Shown here: piece after piece, positions 24,054 to 33,104 of the stretch
How positions within the stretch are numbered: position 1 is the stretch's first letter
Layout of the letters: the number at the start of each line of letters is the position of its first letter
Source of the DNA: Hyphomicrobiales bacterium
Lineage (GTDB): Bacteria > Pseudomonadota > Alphaproteobacteria > Rhizobiales > Rhizobiaceae
DNA length: 64,000 bases
NCBI GenBank assembly: GCA_900469615.1
Contig: UBYA01000013.1
Span: 208,601-272,600 of the forward strand
Reading direction: 5' to 3'
Program-made: the position numbers and the translations under genes
The notes under the pieces: model-generated
Databases searched by the model: none
Seen by the model: the letters and a program-made list of their open reading frames with translations, nothing else
What the model was told of the DNA's origin: nothing

Positions 24054-25079
24054 TCAGGCTGCCTTTTCGCGTTCCTTCGTCCAGTCGCCCTTGGCGGCGA
24101 GATAGTTCATCTCGGCGCGGTGCGTAAAGGCGCGCTGGCCGGCGGCGACATTTTCCGCCTTGCCGCCCCACGCCTTCAGTGCGCTGTCCTGCAGGGCGCG
24201 ACCGTAGGAGAACGTGACCTTCCAGGGCAGATCGTGGCCGGAGTTGATGGCGGAGAGATGCGCGGTCGCTTCCTCGGTCGACTGGCCGCCGGAGAGGAAG
24301 GCGATGCCGGGCACGGCGGAAGGGACGGTCTCCTTCAGAACCTTGACGGTACGCTCGGCCACCTGCTCGACGGAAGCCTTGCGGGCCTTCTTGCCGTCGA
24401 TGACCATGCTCGGCTTCAGGATCATGCCTTCGAGCTTGACGCGGGCTTCCGCCAGTTCCTGGAAGACGATCTGCAGCGTCCAGCGGGTGACGTCCTCGCT
24501 GCGGTCGAGGCTCTGCGTGCCGGGTTCGCCGTCCATCAGCACTTCCGGCTCGACGATCGGGACGATCCCGGCCTGCTGGCAGAGAGCGGCGTAGCGGGCA
24601 AGCGCGTGGGCATTGGCCTTGATCGCACCATAGGTCGGCAGCACGTCGGAAATGGCGATCACGCCGCGCCACTTGGCGAAGCGGGCGCCGGCGTCATAAT
24701 ATTTCGCCAGACGGTCGGCGAGGCCGTCGAGGCCTTCGGTGACGGTTTCGCCGGGGAAGCCGGCCAGCGGCTTGGCGCCGACATCGACCTTGATGCCGGG
24801 AATGCTGCCCGCAGCCTTGATGATATCCACGAAGGGAGTGCCGTCCGCGGCCTTCTGGAAGAGGGTTTCCTCATAGAGGATGACGCCGGAGATATACTTC
24901 TTCATTGCGTCGTCGGAGCGGAAGAGCATTTCGCGATAGTCGCGGCGGCTCTCTTCCGTGGAAACGAGAGAGATAGCGTCGAAACGCTTCTTGATCGTGG
25001 CGGTGGATTCGTCCGCCGCCAGGAGGCCCTTGCCACCGGCAACCATCTTTACGGCAATGTCTTCAATGCGTTCGCTCAT
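24054..25079 (-). CDS. Class I fructose-bisphosphate aldolase
   Basis: A 341-residue Schiff-base aldolase that interconverts fructose 1,6-bisphosphate with dihydroxyacetone phosphate and glyceraldehyde 3-phosphate. The N-terminal GKGLLAADESTATIKKRF and the IVEPEVLMDG segment are class I signatures, and GMILKPSMV holds the Schiff-base lysine. Length is typical. It is the last gene of the tkt-gap-pgk cluster but is cut off from pgk by a terminator and has its own promoter region with operator-like palindromes 100 and 119 bases upstream. Confidence 0.95.
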   Translation of the reverse strand: MSERIEDIAVKMVAGGKGLLAADESTATIKKRFDAISLVSTEESRRDYREMLFRSDDAMKKYISGVILYEETLFQKAADGTPFVDIIKAAGSIPGIKVDVGAKPLAGFPGETVTEGLDGLADRLAKYYDAGARFAKWRGVIAISDVLPTYGAIKANAHALARYAALCQQAGIVPIVEPEVLMDGEPGTQSLDRSEDVTRWTLQIVFQELAEARVKLEGMILKPSMVIDGKKARKASVEQVAERTVKVLKETVPSAVPGIAFLSGGQSTEEATAHLSAINSGHDLPWKVTFSYGRALQDSALKAWGGKAENVAAGQRAFTHRAEMNYLAAKGDWTKEREKAA

Positions 25080-25172
25080 TTTGTTTCTCCAAGGCGATTT
25101 CAGTCGGCGTCAAGAACAATATAGATCGGCGATAACAGAAGTGTAGAAGGAGGGAAATGGTGGGCTAACTAA

Positions 25173-25205
25173 TTGAAACGATTGAAATGATTTCAACCGT
25201 TTGAA
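25173..25205 (-). promoter_or_regulatory. Operator-like palindromes upstream of the aldolase gene
   Basis: Two near-palindromes with a central CG, TTGAAACGATTGAA (25173-25186) and TTCAACCGTTTGAA (25192-25205), flank a perfect 15-bp palindrome centred at 25189; the whole 33 bases are symmetric at 28 positions. The pattern TTnAAnCGnTTnAA is of LacI-family type, and a similar site lies before pgk at the same distance from the start codon. The protein that binds is not in the window. Confidence 0.5.
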
Positions 25206-25233
25206 TGTTTTGGACATCATCCTAGCACTCATG

Positions 25234-25265
25234 CAAAAGCCGCGAAAGCGTTTGCTTTCGCGGCT
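25234..25265 (-). terminator. Intrinsic terminator of pgk
   Basis: A perfect 12-bp stem, AGCCGCGAAAGC-GTTT-GCTTTCGCGGCT, is followed on the minus strand by TTTGC. It lies 25 bases after the pgk stop codon. Confidence 0.88.
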
Positions 25266-25290
25266 CCCGTCATTCATGGCGAGGGGCTGT

Positions 25291-26493
25291 TTACCTGCCG
25301 GACTGCAGAACGGCGACGCCCGGAAGAACCTTGCCTTCCATCCATTCCAGGAAGGCGCCGCCGGCCGTGGAGACGTAGGTAAAGTCGTCGGCAACGCCGG
25401 CGTGATTGAGCGCCGAAACCGTGTCGCCGCCGCCGGCGACGGAGGTGAGTTTGCCGGCCTTGGTGCACTCGGCGGCATATTTGGCAACTGCAACGGTCGC
25501 GGCATCGAAGGGGGCGATTTCGAAGGCGCCGAGCGGGCCGTTCCAGACCAGCGTGGTGGCGCGGCCGATCCAGCTCTTTACGGCTTCGATCGACTTCGGG
25601 CCGACATCGAGCGCCATGGCATCGGCCGGAATGGCTTCGATCGCCACGACTTCGTTATCGGCGCCCGCCTTGAATTCGCGGGCAACGACACCGTCTTCCG
25701 GCAGGACGATCGCGCAGTTGGATGCGGCGGCCGCGATCATGATCTGCTTGGCGGTGTCGGCCAGATCGTGCTCGCAAAGCGACTTGCCGACATTGGTGCC
25801 GCGGGCGGCCAGGAAGGTATTGGCCATGCCGCCGCCGATGACAAGCGCGTCGACCTTCTTCACGAGGTTCGTCAGCAGATCGATCTTGGTGGAGACCTTG
25901 GCACCGCCGACGATGGCGACGACCGGGCGGACCGGATTGCCGAGACCCTTTTCCAGGGCTTCGAGCTCTGCCTGCATCGTACGGCCCGCATAGGCCGGCA
26001 GCAGGTGGGCAAGGCCTTCGGTCGAGGCGTGGGCGCGATGGGCAGCCGAGAAGGCGTCATTGACGTAGATGTCGCCATTGGCGGCGAGCGACTTGGTGAA
26101 GGCCGCGTCGTTCTTTTCCTCTTCCTTGTGGAAGCGGGTGTTTTCAAGCAGCAGGATGTCGCCGTTGTTCATCTTGGCAATAGCGTCGGCGGCCGGGGCG
26201 CCGATGCAATCGGAAGCAAAGAGTACGGCATGGTCCAGAACTTCCTCGACAGCCGGCACGATGAGGCCGAGGGAAAGATCCGGCGAGGGGCCATCCTTCG
26301 GGCGGCCGAAATGGGCAAGCAGGATGACCTTGGCGCCCTTTTCGGACAGTTCGAGAATCGTCGGAGCGACACGTTCGATGCGGGTCGCATCGGTGACCTT
26401 GCCATCCTTGACCGGCACGTTGAGGTCGACGCGCACGAGCACGCGCTTGCCGGTGATGTCGGTGAGATCGTCGAGGGTCTTGAAGGTTGCCAT
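25291..26493 (-). CDS. pgk: Phosphoglycerate kinase
   Basis: A 400-residue kinase of glycolysis and gluconeogenesis. RVLVRVDLNVPV near residue 20 and LAHFGRPK are the substrate-binding signatures; VGGAKVSTKIDLL and GGGMANTFL belong to the nucleotide domain, and SVAGGGDTVSAL to the hinge-closing glycine loop. The start at 26493 (MATFKTLDD) is the conserved N-terminus. It follows the antiporter gene by 72 bases and carries an operator-like site about 100 bases upstream, within that gene's 3' end. Confidence 0.97.
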   Translation of the reverse strand: MATFKTLDDLTDITGKRVLVRVDLNVPVKDGKVTDATRIERVAPTILELSEKGAKVILLAHFGRPKDGPSPDLSLGLIVPAVEEVLDHAVLFASDCIGAPAADAIAKMNNGDILLLENTRFHKEEEKNDAAFTKSLAANGDIYVNDAFSAAHRAHASTEGLAHLLPAYAGRTMQAELEALEKGLGNPVRPVVAIVGGAKVSTKIDLLTNLVKKVDALVIGGGMANTFLAARGTNVGKSLCEHDLADTAKQIMIAAAASNCAIVLPEDGVVAREFKAGADNEVVAIEAIPADAMALDVGPKSIEAVKSWIGRATTLVWNGPLGAFEIAPFDAATVAVAKYAAECTKAGKLTSVAGGGDTVSALNHAGVADDFTYVSTAGGAFLEWMEGKVLPGVAVLQSGR

Positions 26494-26565
26494 GGGAGGA
26501 TCCAATGTTGTTGGTGGCGAAAATCGCGCCGACCATACTACGGATGGTCGGAGACGCAAGGTCAT

Positions 26566-28416
26566 TCAGGCGTCGTTTTTGCCGGTATTTGAATCGTTTG
26601 AAACGGCCTCTTGCGAGCGTTCCCGCCGCTTTTGCAGGTAGGCGCGGATGCTCTTCAGAATATGGTAGAGATTGATGAAAATCGGCAGGATGACGGGTGG
26701 TTCGACCGCCTCCAGCGACATGCCGACGGCCTGAATGTGATCGTTCTCGTCGAGATCGCGGACGATGAGGATGATCTCGCCCAGACGCACGCGATCCGCA
26801 TAATCGGCCTTGCCGCCCAGGCGCTGGCGCATGAGCTCGGCAATGGTGAGGCCCTTCTCCTGCTCGCTCAGCAGGCCCGGCCCATAGGCCGCATCGAGAT
26901 CGGCGGCCGGGCGCAGCGGCGAGATCGAGAAGGCGCCGAAGAATTCGGCATCGTCCGGATCGACGGGAGCGCGGCTGGCGAAGAGACGGTCGAGAAGGCG
27001 CGAATAGTTGGGTGAGATGAAGAGATAGACAATGTCGTTCTCGCGCAGGCGGCCGGCATATTGATAGCGCATGGACTTGCCGTCGCGCACGACGAGCGAG
27101 GGCATGGCCCAGCGGGGGATGCGTTCGCCGCGCAGGACGGGGCTGTCCTTTACCACGCGATAGGAGAGAAGCTCGTGGTTGACGGTGCCGGGCAGGTCGA
27201 CTTCGACCTTGTCGATCGCGCCCATGCGCGGCGGGACGATGAGGCCGAGGCGCTTCGCCATGGGCTTGATCGTCCAGCCCTGGACGAGCAGCGACACGAG
27301 CACGACGATGAAGGCGACGTTGAAATAGGTCTGGCCGGCTTGCAGGTTGCCGAGGATGGGCATGATCGCCAGAAGAATGGAGACCGCGCCGCGCAGGCCA
27401 ACCCAGGCGACGAAGCCGGTTTCGCGCTGGGTGTAGTCGAAGGGCAGCAGGCAGAGCCACACGGCGATCGGCCGGGCGATGAAGATCAGGAACAGAGCCA
27501 GCGCCACGGCAGGAACGGCGATGGCTGGAAATTCCGATGGCGTGGCGAGCAGGCCGAGAACGAGGAACATGATGATCTGCGCCAGCCATGTCATGCCGTC
27601 CTGGAAGCGCTTGATCGAGGCCGAGGCCGGCATCTTGCGATTGCCGGCATAGATTCCGGCGACGTAGACGGCCAGGAAGCCGCTGCCACCGACGGCACCG
27701 GTGAAGGAGAAGACCAGCAGCGCCAGCGCCAGCACGAAGATCGGCGTCAGGCCGCGATCCGTTTCCAGACGGCTGACGATGAGGACGATCATCATGCCGC
27801 CGAGCAGGCCGAGAATGAGGCCCAGCCCCATCTGCTGCACGAAGGTGATGAGCATGGCGAGATTGATGCCCGCATAACCTTCGCCGCTTGCCAGCAGCTC
27901 GACCAGCGCGAGCGTCAGGAAGATCGCCATCGGATCGTTGGTGCCGGATTCGACCTCCAGCGTCGAGCGCACCTTGTCGCGGATGTTGATGCCGCCGATG
28001 CGCAGCAGGAAGAAGACGGCGGCGGCATCCGTGGAGGCGACGATGGAGCCCAGCAGCAGGCCCTGCAGCCAGGTGAAGCCCAGCAGCCAGGTGGCGGCGA
28101 AGCCGAACAGCGCCGCCGTCACGATGACGCCGACGGAGGCGATGGTCAGCGCCGGGGCGGCGGCAAGCTTGAAGGCCTGGATCGGCGTGCCATAGCCGGA
28201 ATCGAAGAGGATGATGGCAAGCGCCAGCGAACCGAGAATATAGGCGAGATAATTGTTGGAGAATTCGATGCCGAGCCCATCGGTGCCGGCCGCAAGGCCG
28301 ATCATGAGGAAGAGCAGCAGCAAGGGTGCGCCGAAACGGAAGGCGAGGAGGCTGGAGAAGGCCGCAATCAGAATAAGGACCGTGCTGATCAGCACGATGA
28401 CGTAAAATGCCTCCAC
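26566..28416 (-). CDS. CPA1-type K+/H+ (Na+/H+) antiporter, CvrA/NhaP2-like
   Basis: A 616-residue protein with about twelve membrane helices in the first 400 residues. The ion site is visible as GSIVASTDAAAVF and LEVESGTNDPMAIF, typical of CvrA (NhaP2)-type potassium/proton antiporters. The cytoplasmic C-terminus (about 400-616) contains a TrkA-C-like part (LPGTVNHELLSYRVVKDSPV; RYAGRLRENDIVYLF in part) and a CorC/HlyC-like end. It sits between the glycolipid-binding protein gene and pgk on the same strand. The 318 bases upstream (28417-28734) hold no gene I can support. Confidence 0.9.
   Translation of the reverse strand: MEAFYVIVLISTVLILIAAFSSLLAFRFGAPLLLLFLMIGLAAGTDGLGIEFSNNYLAYILGSLALAIILFDSGYGTPIQAFKLAAAPALTIASVGVIVTAALFGFAATWLLGFTWLQGLLLGSIVASTDAAAVFFLLRIGGINIRDKVRSTLEVESGTNDPMAIFLTLALVELLASGEGYAGINLAMLITFVQQMGLGLILGLLGGMMIVLIVSRLETDRGLTPIFVLALALLVFSFTGAVGGSGFLAVYVAGIYAGNRKMPASASIKRFQDGMTWLAQIIMFLVLGLLATPSEFPAIAVPAVALALFLIFIARPIAVWLCLLPFDYTQRETGFVAWVGLRGAVSILLAIMPILGNLQAGQTYFNVAFIVVLVSLLVQGWTIKPMAKRLGLIVPPRMGAIDKVEVDLPGTVNHELLSYRVVKDSPVLRGERIPRWAMPSLVVRDGKSMRYQYAGRLRENDIVYLFISPNYSRLLDRLFASRAPVDPDDAEFFGAFSISPLRPAADLDAAYGPGLLSEQEKGLTIAELMRQRLGGKADYADRVRLGEIILIVRDLDENDHIQAVGMSLEAVEPPVILPIFINLYHILKSIRAYLQKRRERSQEAVSNDSNTGKNDA
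26589..26602 (-). promoter_or_regulatory. Operator-like palindrome upstream of pgk
   Basis: TTGAATCGTTTGAA fits TTnAAnCGnTTnAA, the same pattern as the two sites before the aldolase gene, and its centre is about 102 bases before the pgk start codon, compared with 100 for the nearer aldolase site. It lies inside the 3' end of the antiporter gene. Confidence 0.45.
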
Positions 28417-28734
28417 CTTTTATTCCCCTTTCCGTGCGCCGCGGCTGGGCAAAAAGCCCGGAATGCCGGAGTCTCCCACTCTCCACCATGCCGCCGCGCC
28501 TGGCAAATCGGCAAACACGAAAATCGTTCGGAGAAGAGCTCGAAGATTGAAACTCTTTCCGGCGACTGCAACGTCATGGTGTGATGCGCTTTGCCAGAAC
28601 GGCAAAGCGGCTTGGAATGCCCTGGGAGACGTCCTGCGTGAAAATTTACTGGTAAATCTGGACGATAGCAGGGCAGCGACGAAAAAAATCAAAATGTTTT
28701 TAAGACGATGCGCGGGCAGGCATTGTCGGCTCTC

Positions 28735-29319
28735 TCAGAGAGCGACGCGCCGGAAATAGATCGGATAGTCGATCACCAGCCCATCCTCGTCGACCGGCAG
28801 ATCGACGGTGAAATTCCTGTCTTCCGCGGCGTAGCGGTAAAGCTTCTCGGGCACGAGGCAGGTGTAGTGCTGTCCGTCGCGCAGCGGTTCGAACGTGTCG
28901 AACGGGATATAGAGCATCGAAAGCTTCGCCGTTCCGTCGTCCGGCGTCATCTCCAGCCTTCGTATCGGCAGGCTGTTGGTGAAGGGCGAACCGTAGAGAT
29001 CGATATCGATGCAGCCGTCGAAGTGCGGGAGGGCCACGCCATCCTCGGTACGCCAATGCCCCGCGCCGTCCGATATCAGGGCGAGACGGCGTCCATCGGT
29101 CGTCTCGACGGAAAAGGAGAGGACGGCCCAGCCGGCGGTGCAATCGATGCGGTAGGAGACGCCGTAGGGCGTGCCGCCACGTCCGCCAACGATAATGCCG
29201 GCGGCGCGGATGGCCGCGCCGCCGGCATTGTTTATGGGAGCGATCGTCAGGTGCTCCAGCCCGTCTCCTTCCATGGGACGCCAGCGGACCGTCGTCAGAA
29301 GGAGCGGGCGGAAGGCCAT
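28735..29319 (-). CDS. Putative glycolipid-binding domain protein (PF06475-like)
   Basis: A 194-residue soluble protein resembling the putative glycolipid-binding family: an N-terminal VRWRPMEGDGLEHLTI, a middle YRIDCTAGWAVLSFSV, and the family hallmarks HFDGCIDIDLYGSPFTNSLP and IPFDTFEPLRDGQHYTCL, ending DYPIYFRRVAL. It starts at 29319, three bases after the gap stop codon, so it is very likely cotranslated with gap. Why a lipid-binding-type protein is tied to glycolysis is unknown. Confidence 0.82.
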   Translation of the reverse strand: MAFRPLLLTTVRWRPMEGDGLEHLTIAPINNAGGAAIRAAGIIVGGRGGTPYGVSYRIDCTAGWAVLSFSVETTDGRRLALISDGAGHWRTEDGVALPHFDGCIDIDLYGSPFTNSLPIRRLEMTPDDGTAKLSMLYIPFDTFEPLRDGQHYTCLVPEKLYRYAAEDRNFTVDLPVDEDGLVIDYPIYFRRVAL

Positions 29320-29321
29320 GA

Positions 29322-30332
29322 TCAGATCAGTTTTGCGAAGGCGACGGCCGTGTCGGCCATGCGGTTCGAGAAGCCCCATTCGTTGTCGTACCAGGACAGG
29401 ACGCGCACGAAGTTGCCTTCCATGACCTTGGTCTGGTCGGTCGCGAAGATCGACGAGTGGCTGTCATGGTTGAAGTCGCGGGACACCAGCGGCTCGTCGG
29501 TGTAGCCGAGGATGCCCTTCAGCTTGCCGTTCGATGCAGCCTTGATGGCTTCGTTGATTTCGCCGACCGTCGTTGCCTTCTTGGCCACGAACTTGAAGTC
29601 GACAACCGAGACGTTCGGGGTGGGAACGCGGATCGACGTGCCGTCGAGCTTGCCCTTCAGGTGCGGCAGAACGAGGCCAACGGCCTTTGCGGCGCCCGTC
29701 GAGGTCGGGATCATGGACAGGGCTGCGGCGCGAGCGCGATACAGGTCCTTGTGCATGGTGTCGAGCGTCGGCTGGTCGCCGGTGTAGGAGTGGATGGTCG
29801 TCATGAAGCCGTGGTCGATGCCGACGGCGTCGTCGAGAACCTTGACCACCGGCACCAGGCAGTTCGTGGTGCAGGAGGCATTGGAGATGACCAGGTGTTC
29901 CTTGGTGAGCTGGTCGTGGTTGACGCCGAAAACGACGGTCAGGTCGGCGCCGTCGGCAGGAGCCGAAACGATGACGCGCTTGGCGCCAGCCGTCAGATGG
30001 GCGGCGGCCTTGTCGCGGGCAGTGAAGATGCCCGTGCATTCCATGGCGATGTCGACGCCGAGATCGCGGTGCGGCAGGGTTGCCGGGTCCTTGATCGCCG
30101 TGACCTTGATCGGCTTGCCGCCGCCAACGATGATCGTGTCGCCTTCGACCTTCACGTCGGCGGGGAACTTGCCGTGGATGGAGTCGTAGCGCAGCAGGTG
30201 GGCATTGGTCTCGACCGGGCCGAGGTCGTTGATGGCAACGACTTCGATGTCGGTGCGGCCGGATTCGACGATCGCGCGCAGAACGTTACGGCCGATACGG
30301 CCAAAGCCGTTGATGGCAACTTTTACAGTCAT
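29322..30332 (-). CDS. gap: Type I glyceraldehyde-3-phosphate dehydrogenase
   Basis: A 336-residue NAD-dependent enzyme. INGFGRIGRNVLRA is the dinucleotide-binding loop and SNASCTTNCL holds the catalytic cysteine; HSYTGDQPTLDTMHKDLYRAR carries the catalytic histidine region. The start MTVKVAINGF at 30332 is conserved. It lies 64 bases after tkt and is immediately followed by the glycolipid-binding-domain gene, so tkt-gap may be one unit, with an imperfect hairpin at 30377-30398 overlapping the tkt stop as a possible attenuator. Confidence 0.97.
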   Translation of the reverse strand: MTVKVAINGFGRIGRNVLRAIVESGRTDIEVVAINDLGPVETNAHLLRYDSIHGKFPADVKVEGDTIIVGGGKPIKVTAIKDPATLPHRDLGVDIAMECTGIFTARDKAAAHLTAGAKRVIVSAPADGADLTVVFGVNHDQLTKEHLVISNASCTTNCLVPVVKVLDDAVGIDHGFMTTIHSYTGDQPTLDTMHKDLYRARAAALSMIPTSTGAAKAVGLVLPHLKGKLDGTSIRVPTPNVSVVDFKFVAKKATTVGEINEAIKAASNGKLKGILGYTDEPLVSRDFNHDSHSSIFATDQTKVMEGNFVRVLSWYDNEWGFSNRMADTAVAFAKLI

Positions 30333-30396
30333 TGAAGTTCACTCCCTTTCATTCAGGGTGTTTATCTATTGGATTTGAGAGCGCTTGTCAGCGCCC

Positions 30397-32379
30397 TCAG
30401 GAAAGCTTTGCCTCAGCGGCGGCGACAACGGCTTCCGTCGTGATGCCGAAGTGCTTGTAGACGTCCTTGTAAGGAGCGGAAGCGCCGAAGCCCTTCATGC
30501 CGATGAAGGCGCCTTCCGGTCCGATGAAGGCATCCCAGCCTTCGCGGACGCCGGCTTCGACGGCGACCTTGACCGGCGAGTTGCCGATGATTTCCTTGCG
30601 GTAGGCATCCGGCTGCTCGAAGAAGAGCTCGGTGCAGGGAACGGAAACGACACGCGTGGTGACGCCCTTGCCTTCCAGAACGGCGCGGGCGGCAACGGCG
30701 AGTTCGACTTCGGAGCCCGAAGCGAAGATCGTCACCTTGGCATCGGCATTGCCGGCCAGCGTGTAGGCGCCGAGTTCGCAGAGGTTCTTCTCGCTGTATT
30801 CCGTACGAGCGGCCTGCAGGTTCTGGCGGGTCAGCGCGAGGCCGGACGGACGGTTGGTCGTCTTGATGGCGATCTGCCAGCATTCAGCCGTTTCCGTGGC
30901 GTCGGCCGGGCGGAAGAGCTGGAAGTTGGGGATGGCGCGCAGGCTGGCAACCTGCTCGACCGGCTGGTGGGTCGGGCCGTCTTCGCCGACGCCGATGGAA
31001 TCGTGCGTCAGGACATGGATGGCGCGGATGCCCATCAGGGCGGCGAGGCGCAGCGGCGGGCGGCAATAATCCGAGAAGATCAGGAAGCCGCCGCTGTAGG
31101 GGATGAGACCGCCGTGCAGCGCGATACCGTTCATGGCGGCGGCCATGCCGTGCTCGCGGATGCCCCAGTGCATGTAGCGGCCGGAGAAATCGGTCGGGGT
31201 GATCGACTTCATCTGGCTGGTCTTGGTGTTGTTGGACGGCGTCAGGTCGGCCGAGCCGCCGAGCGTTTCCGGAATGAAGCCGTTGATGACTTCGAGCGCG
31301 TCTTCCGATGCCTTGCGGGTTGCGACCGTCGGCTTGGTTTCCGCGAGCTTCTTCTTGTAGTCGCTGATTGCGGCGTCGAAGCCGGCCGGCAGCTTGTGGT
31401 CGAAGCGGCGGGTGAACTCGGCCTTCTTGGCTGCGTCGGCAGCGGCAAGGCGGCCTTCCCAGGCTTCGCGGACACCGATGGAGCGTTCGCCGGCGGCACG
31501 CCATTCACCGAGGATGTCGTTCGGGATGACGAAGGGTTCGTAGGGCCAGTTGAGCGCGACGCGGGTGGCGGCGATTTCCTCGGCGCCGAGCGGCGAGCCG
31601 TGGACCTTGTGGGTGCCCTGCTTGTTGGGAGCGCCGTAGCCGATGATCGTCTTGCAGGCGATCAGCGTCGGACGGTCGGACTTGTGAGCGGCTTCGATGG
31701 CGGCGCTGATGGCGGCCTGGTCGTGACCGTCGACTTCGATCGTGTTCCAGTGAACGGCCTTGAAGCGCATGATCTGGTCGGTCGAATCCGACAGCGAGAC
31801 GGCGCCGTCGATGGTGATGGAGTTGTTGTCCCAGAACAGGATCAGCTTGTTGAGCTTGAGATGGCCGGCAAGCGCGATCGCCTCATGGCTGATGCCTTCC
31901 ATCAGGCATCCGTCGCCGCACATGGCATAGGTGTAGTGGTCCTGCAGCTCGGAGCCGAATTCCTCGCGCAGCTTGCGCTCGGCGATCGCCATGCCGACGG
32001 CGTTGGCAATGCCCTGGCCGAGCGGGCCGGTGGTGGTTTCGATGCCGGTGGCATGGCCATATTCCGGATGGCCGGCGGTCTTGGAGCCGAGCTGGCGGAA
32101 GCGCTGCAGCTCGTCGACCGTCATATCGGGATAGCCGGTGAGGTAAAGCACCGAATAAAGCAGCATCGAGCCGTGGCCGGCCGACAGGACGAAGCGGTCG
32201 CGGTCCGGCCAGAGGGGGTTCTTCGGATCGAAGCGCAGATATTTGCTAAAGAGAACGGTGGCGACATCAGCCATCCCCATCGGCAAACCGGGGTGACCGG
32301 AATTGGCCTTCTCGACAGCATCCATGGCAAGGAAACGGATCGCATTCGCCATCCGGTCGTGTTGTTCGCGAGAGTTCAT
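30397..32379 (-). CDS. tkt: Transketolase
   Basis: A 660-residue thiamine-diphosphate enzyme of the pentose phosphate pathway. NSGHPGLPMGMADVA (near residue 25) binds ThDP, GHGSMLLYS and CGDGCLMEGISHEA are the diphosphate/magnesium loops, and TGPLGQGIANAVGMA precedes them. EHGMAAAMNGIALHG and THDSIGVGEDGPTHQPVEQ mark the pyrimidine-binding domain. The start MNSREQHDRMANAIRF at 32379 is the conserved N-terminus; an upstream ATG at 32439 has no support. The 402 bases to the divergent DUF4164 gene should contain both promoters; I see no further feature in it. Confidence 0.97.
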   Translation of the reverse strand: MNSREQHDRMANAIRFLAMDAVEKANSGHPGLPMGMADVATVLFSKYLRFDPKNPLWPDRDRFVLSAGHGSMLLYSVLYLTGYPDMTVDELQRFRQLGSKTAGHPEYGHATGIETTTGPLGQGIANAVGMAIAERKLREEFGSELQDHYTYAMCGDGCLMEGISHEAIALAGHLKLNKLILFWDNNSITIDGAVSLSDSTDQIMRFKAVHWNTIEVDGHDQAAISAAIEAAHKSDRPTLIACKTIIGYGAPNKQGTHKVHGSPLGAEEIAATRVALNWPYEPFVIPNDILGEWRAAGERSIGVREAWEGRLAAADAAKKAEFTRRFDHKLPAGFDAAISDYKKKLAETKPTVATRKASEDALEVINGFIPETLGGSADLTPSNNTKTSQMKSITPTDFSGRYMHWGIREHGMAAAMNGIALHGGLIPYSGGFLIFSDYCRPPLRLAALMGIRAIHVLTHDSIGVGEDGPTHQPVEQVASLRAIPNFQLFRPADATETAECWQIAIKTTNRPSGLALTRQNLQAARTEYSEKNLCELGAYTLAGNADAKVTIFASGSEVELAVAARAVLEGKGVTTRVVSVPCTELFFEQPDAYRKEIIGNSPVKVAVEAGVREGWDAFIGPEGAFIGMKGFGASAPYKDVYKHFGITTEAVVAAAEAKLS

Positions 32380-32781
32380 GGGTTTTTCCGCAGTGTTCCG
32401 GGTTCGGGGGATGGCCGCACGCTTGGGAGGGAGGGCCATCGGTTGAAAGGCGAGTGAAAGGGAGACGCTCTTCCGAACGCCATTTTCAACGTTGCCTCAG
32501 GCGGCTGAGACATAGCAGTTGGGGCGAGCAAGTCAATAAATCGAGGGCCTAAACCGGGCCTCCCAAGGCAATTTTTTAACATTTGCCCGTTCACTTTTAC
32601 AAAAGACGACAATGATGCGACAAGGCCTGTGTGATCGGCAAAGGCGGCAGTCATCCACAGAATAGGGGGGGTGTCATATGCCAGCCTTTATTGACGTGCT
32701 GTTGCCGAGTTGAATATTGTTGCGAAATCAGACAAGTGGCCGGATGTTTTGATTCGGGCCTTGCGCGGAGAAGCGAAGGGT

Positions 32782-33057
32782 ATGACACCTTCAGGCAAAA
32801 CGGTGGACGCGGCGCTCGCCCAATTGCGCCAGGCGCTCTCGACTTTGGAGAGTGCCGTTGACGGACGGTTCGAGCGGGAACGTGCGCAGAGCGACATAGA
32901 AGGCGAGGTGCGGCGGGTTCATGCCGACCGCTCCCGTCTCGCACAAGAGTTGGACCAGGCCGAGTTCCGGGCGAACCGGCTCGAAGAGGTCAATCGTGAA
33001 GTGTCACGCCGGCTCGTCACGGCGATGGAAACCATAAGGGCCGTGCTGGACCGCTGA
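32782..33057 (+). CDS. DUF4164 family coiled-coil protein
   Basis: A 91-residue protein, MTPSGKTVDAALAQLRQALS at the N-terminus, followed by a long helix RFERERAQSDIEGEVRRVHA and RSRLAQELDQAEFRANRLEE. It is predicted to be almost entirely coiled coil, the DUF4164 pattern. It lies 47 bases upstream of zapA, a constant partner in rhizobia, so a role in division-ring assembly is plausible though undemonstrated. The ATG at 32782 is preferred; one at 32710 adds residues without family similarity. Confidence 0.8.
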   Translation: MTPSGKTVDAALAQLRQALSTLESAVDGRFERERAQSDIEGEVRRVHADRSRLAQELDQAEFRANRLEEVNREVSRRLVTAMETIRAVLDR

Positions 33058-33104
33058 TCCCTCGGGAGGCAGCCGTCGCAGCGCGGCAGTGATCGGAAAG
33101 TCGA

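Noticed and set aside
26144..28584. Very long open frames opposite and alongside the antiporter and pgk genes
   Set aside because: These frames are shadows of GC-rich genes. Their translations are low-complexity, rich in Arg, Ala and Gly, and have no motif, while the chosen frames show clear family signatures.
30385..32457. A 690-residue open frame antisense to tkt
   Set aside because: It lies wholly opposite a well-supported transketolase gene, has no recognisable domain and follows its codon-position bias.
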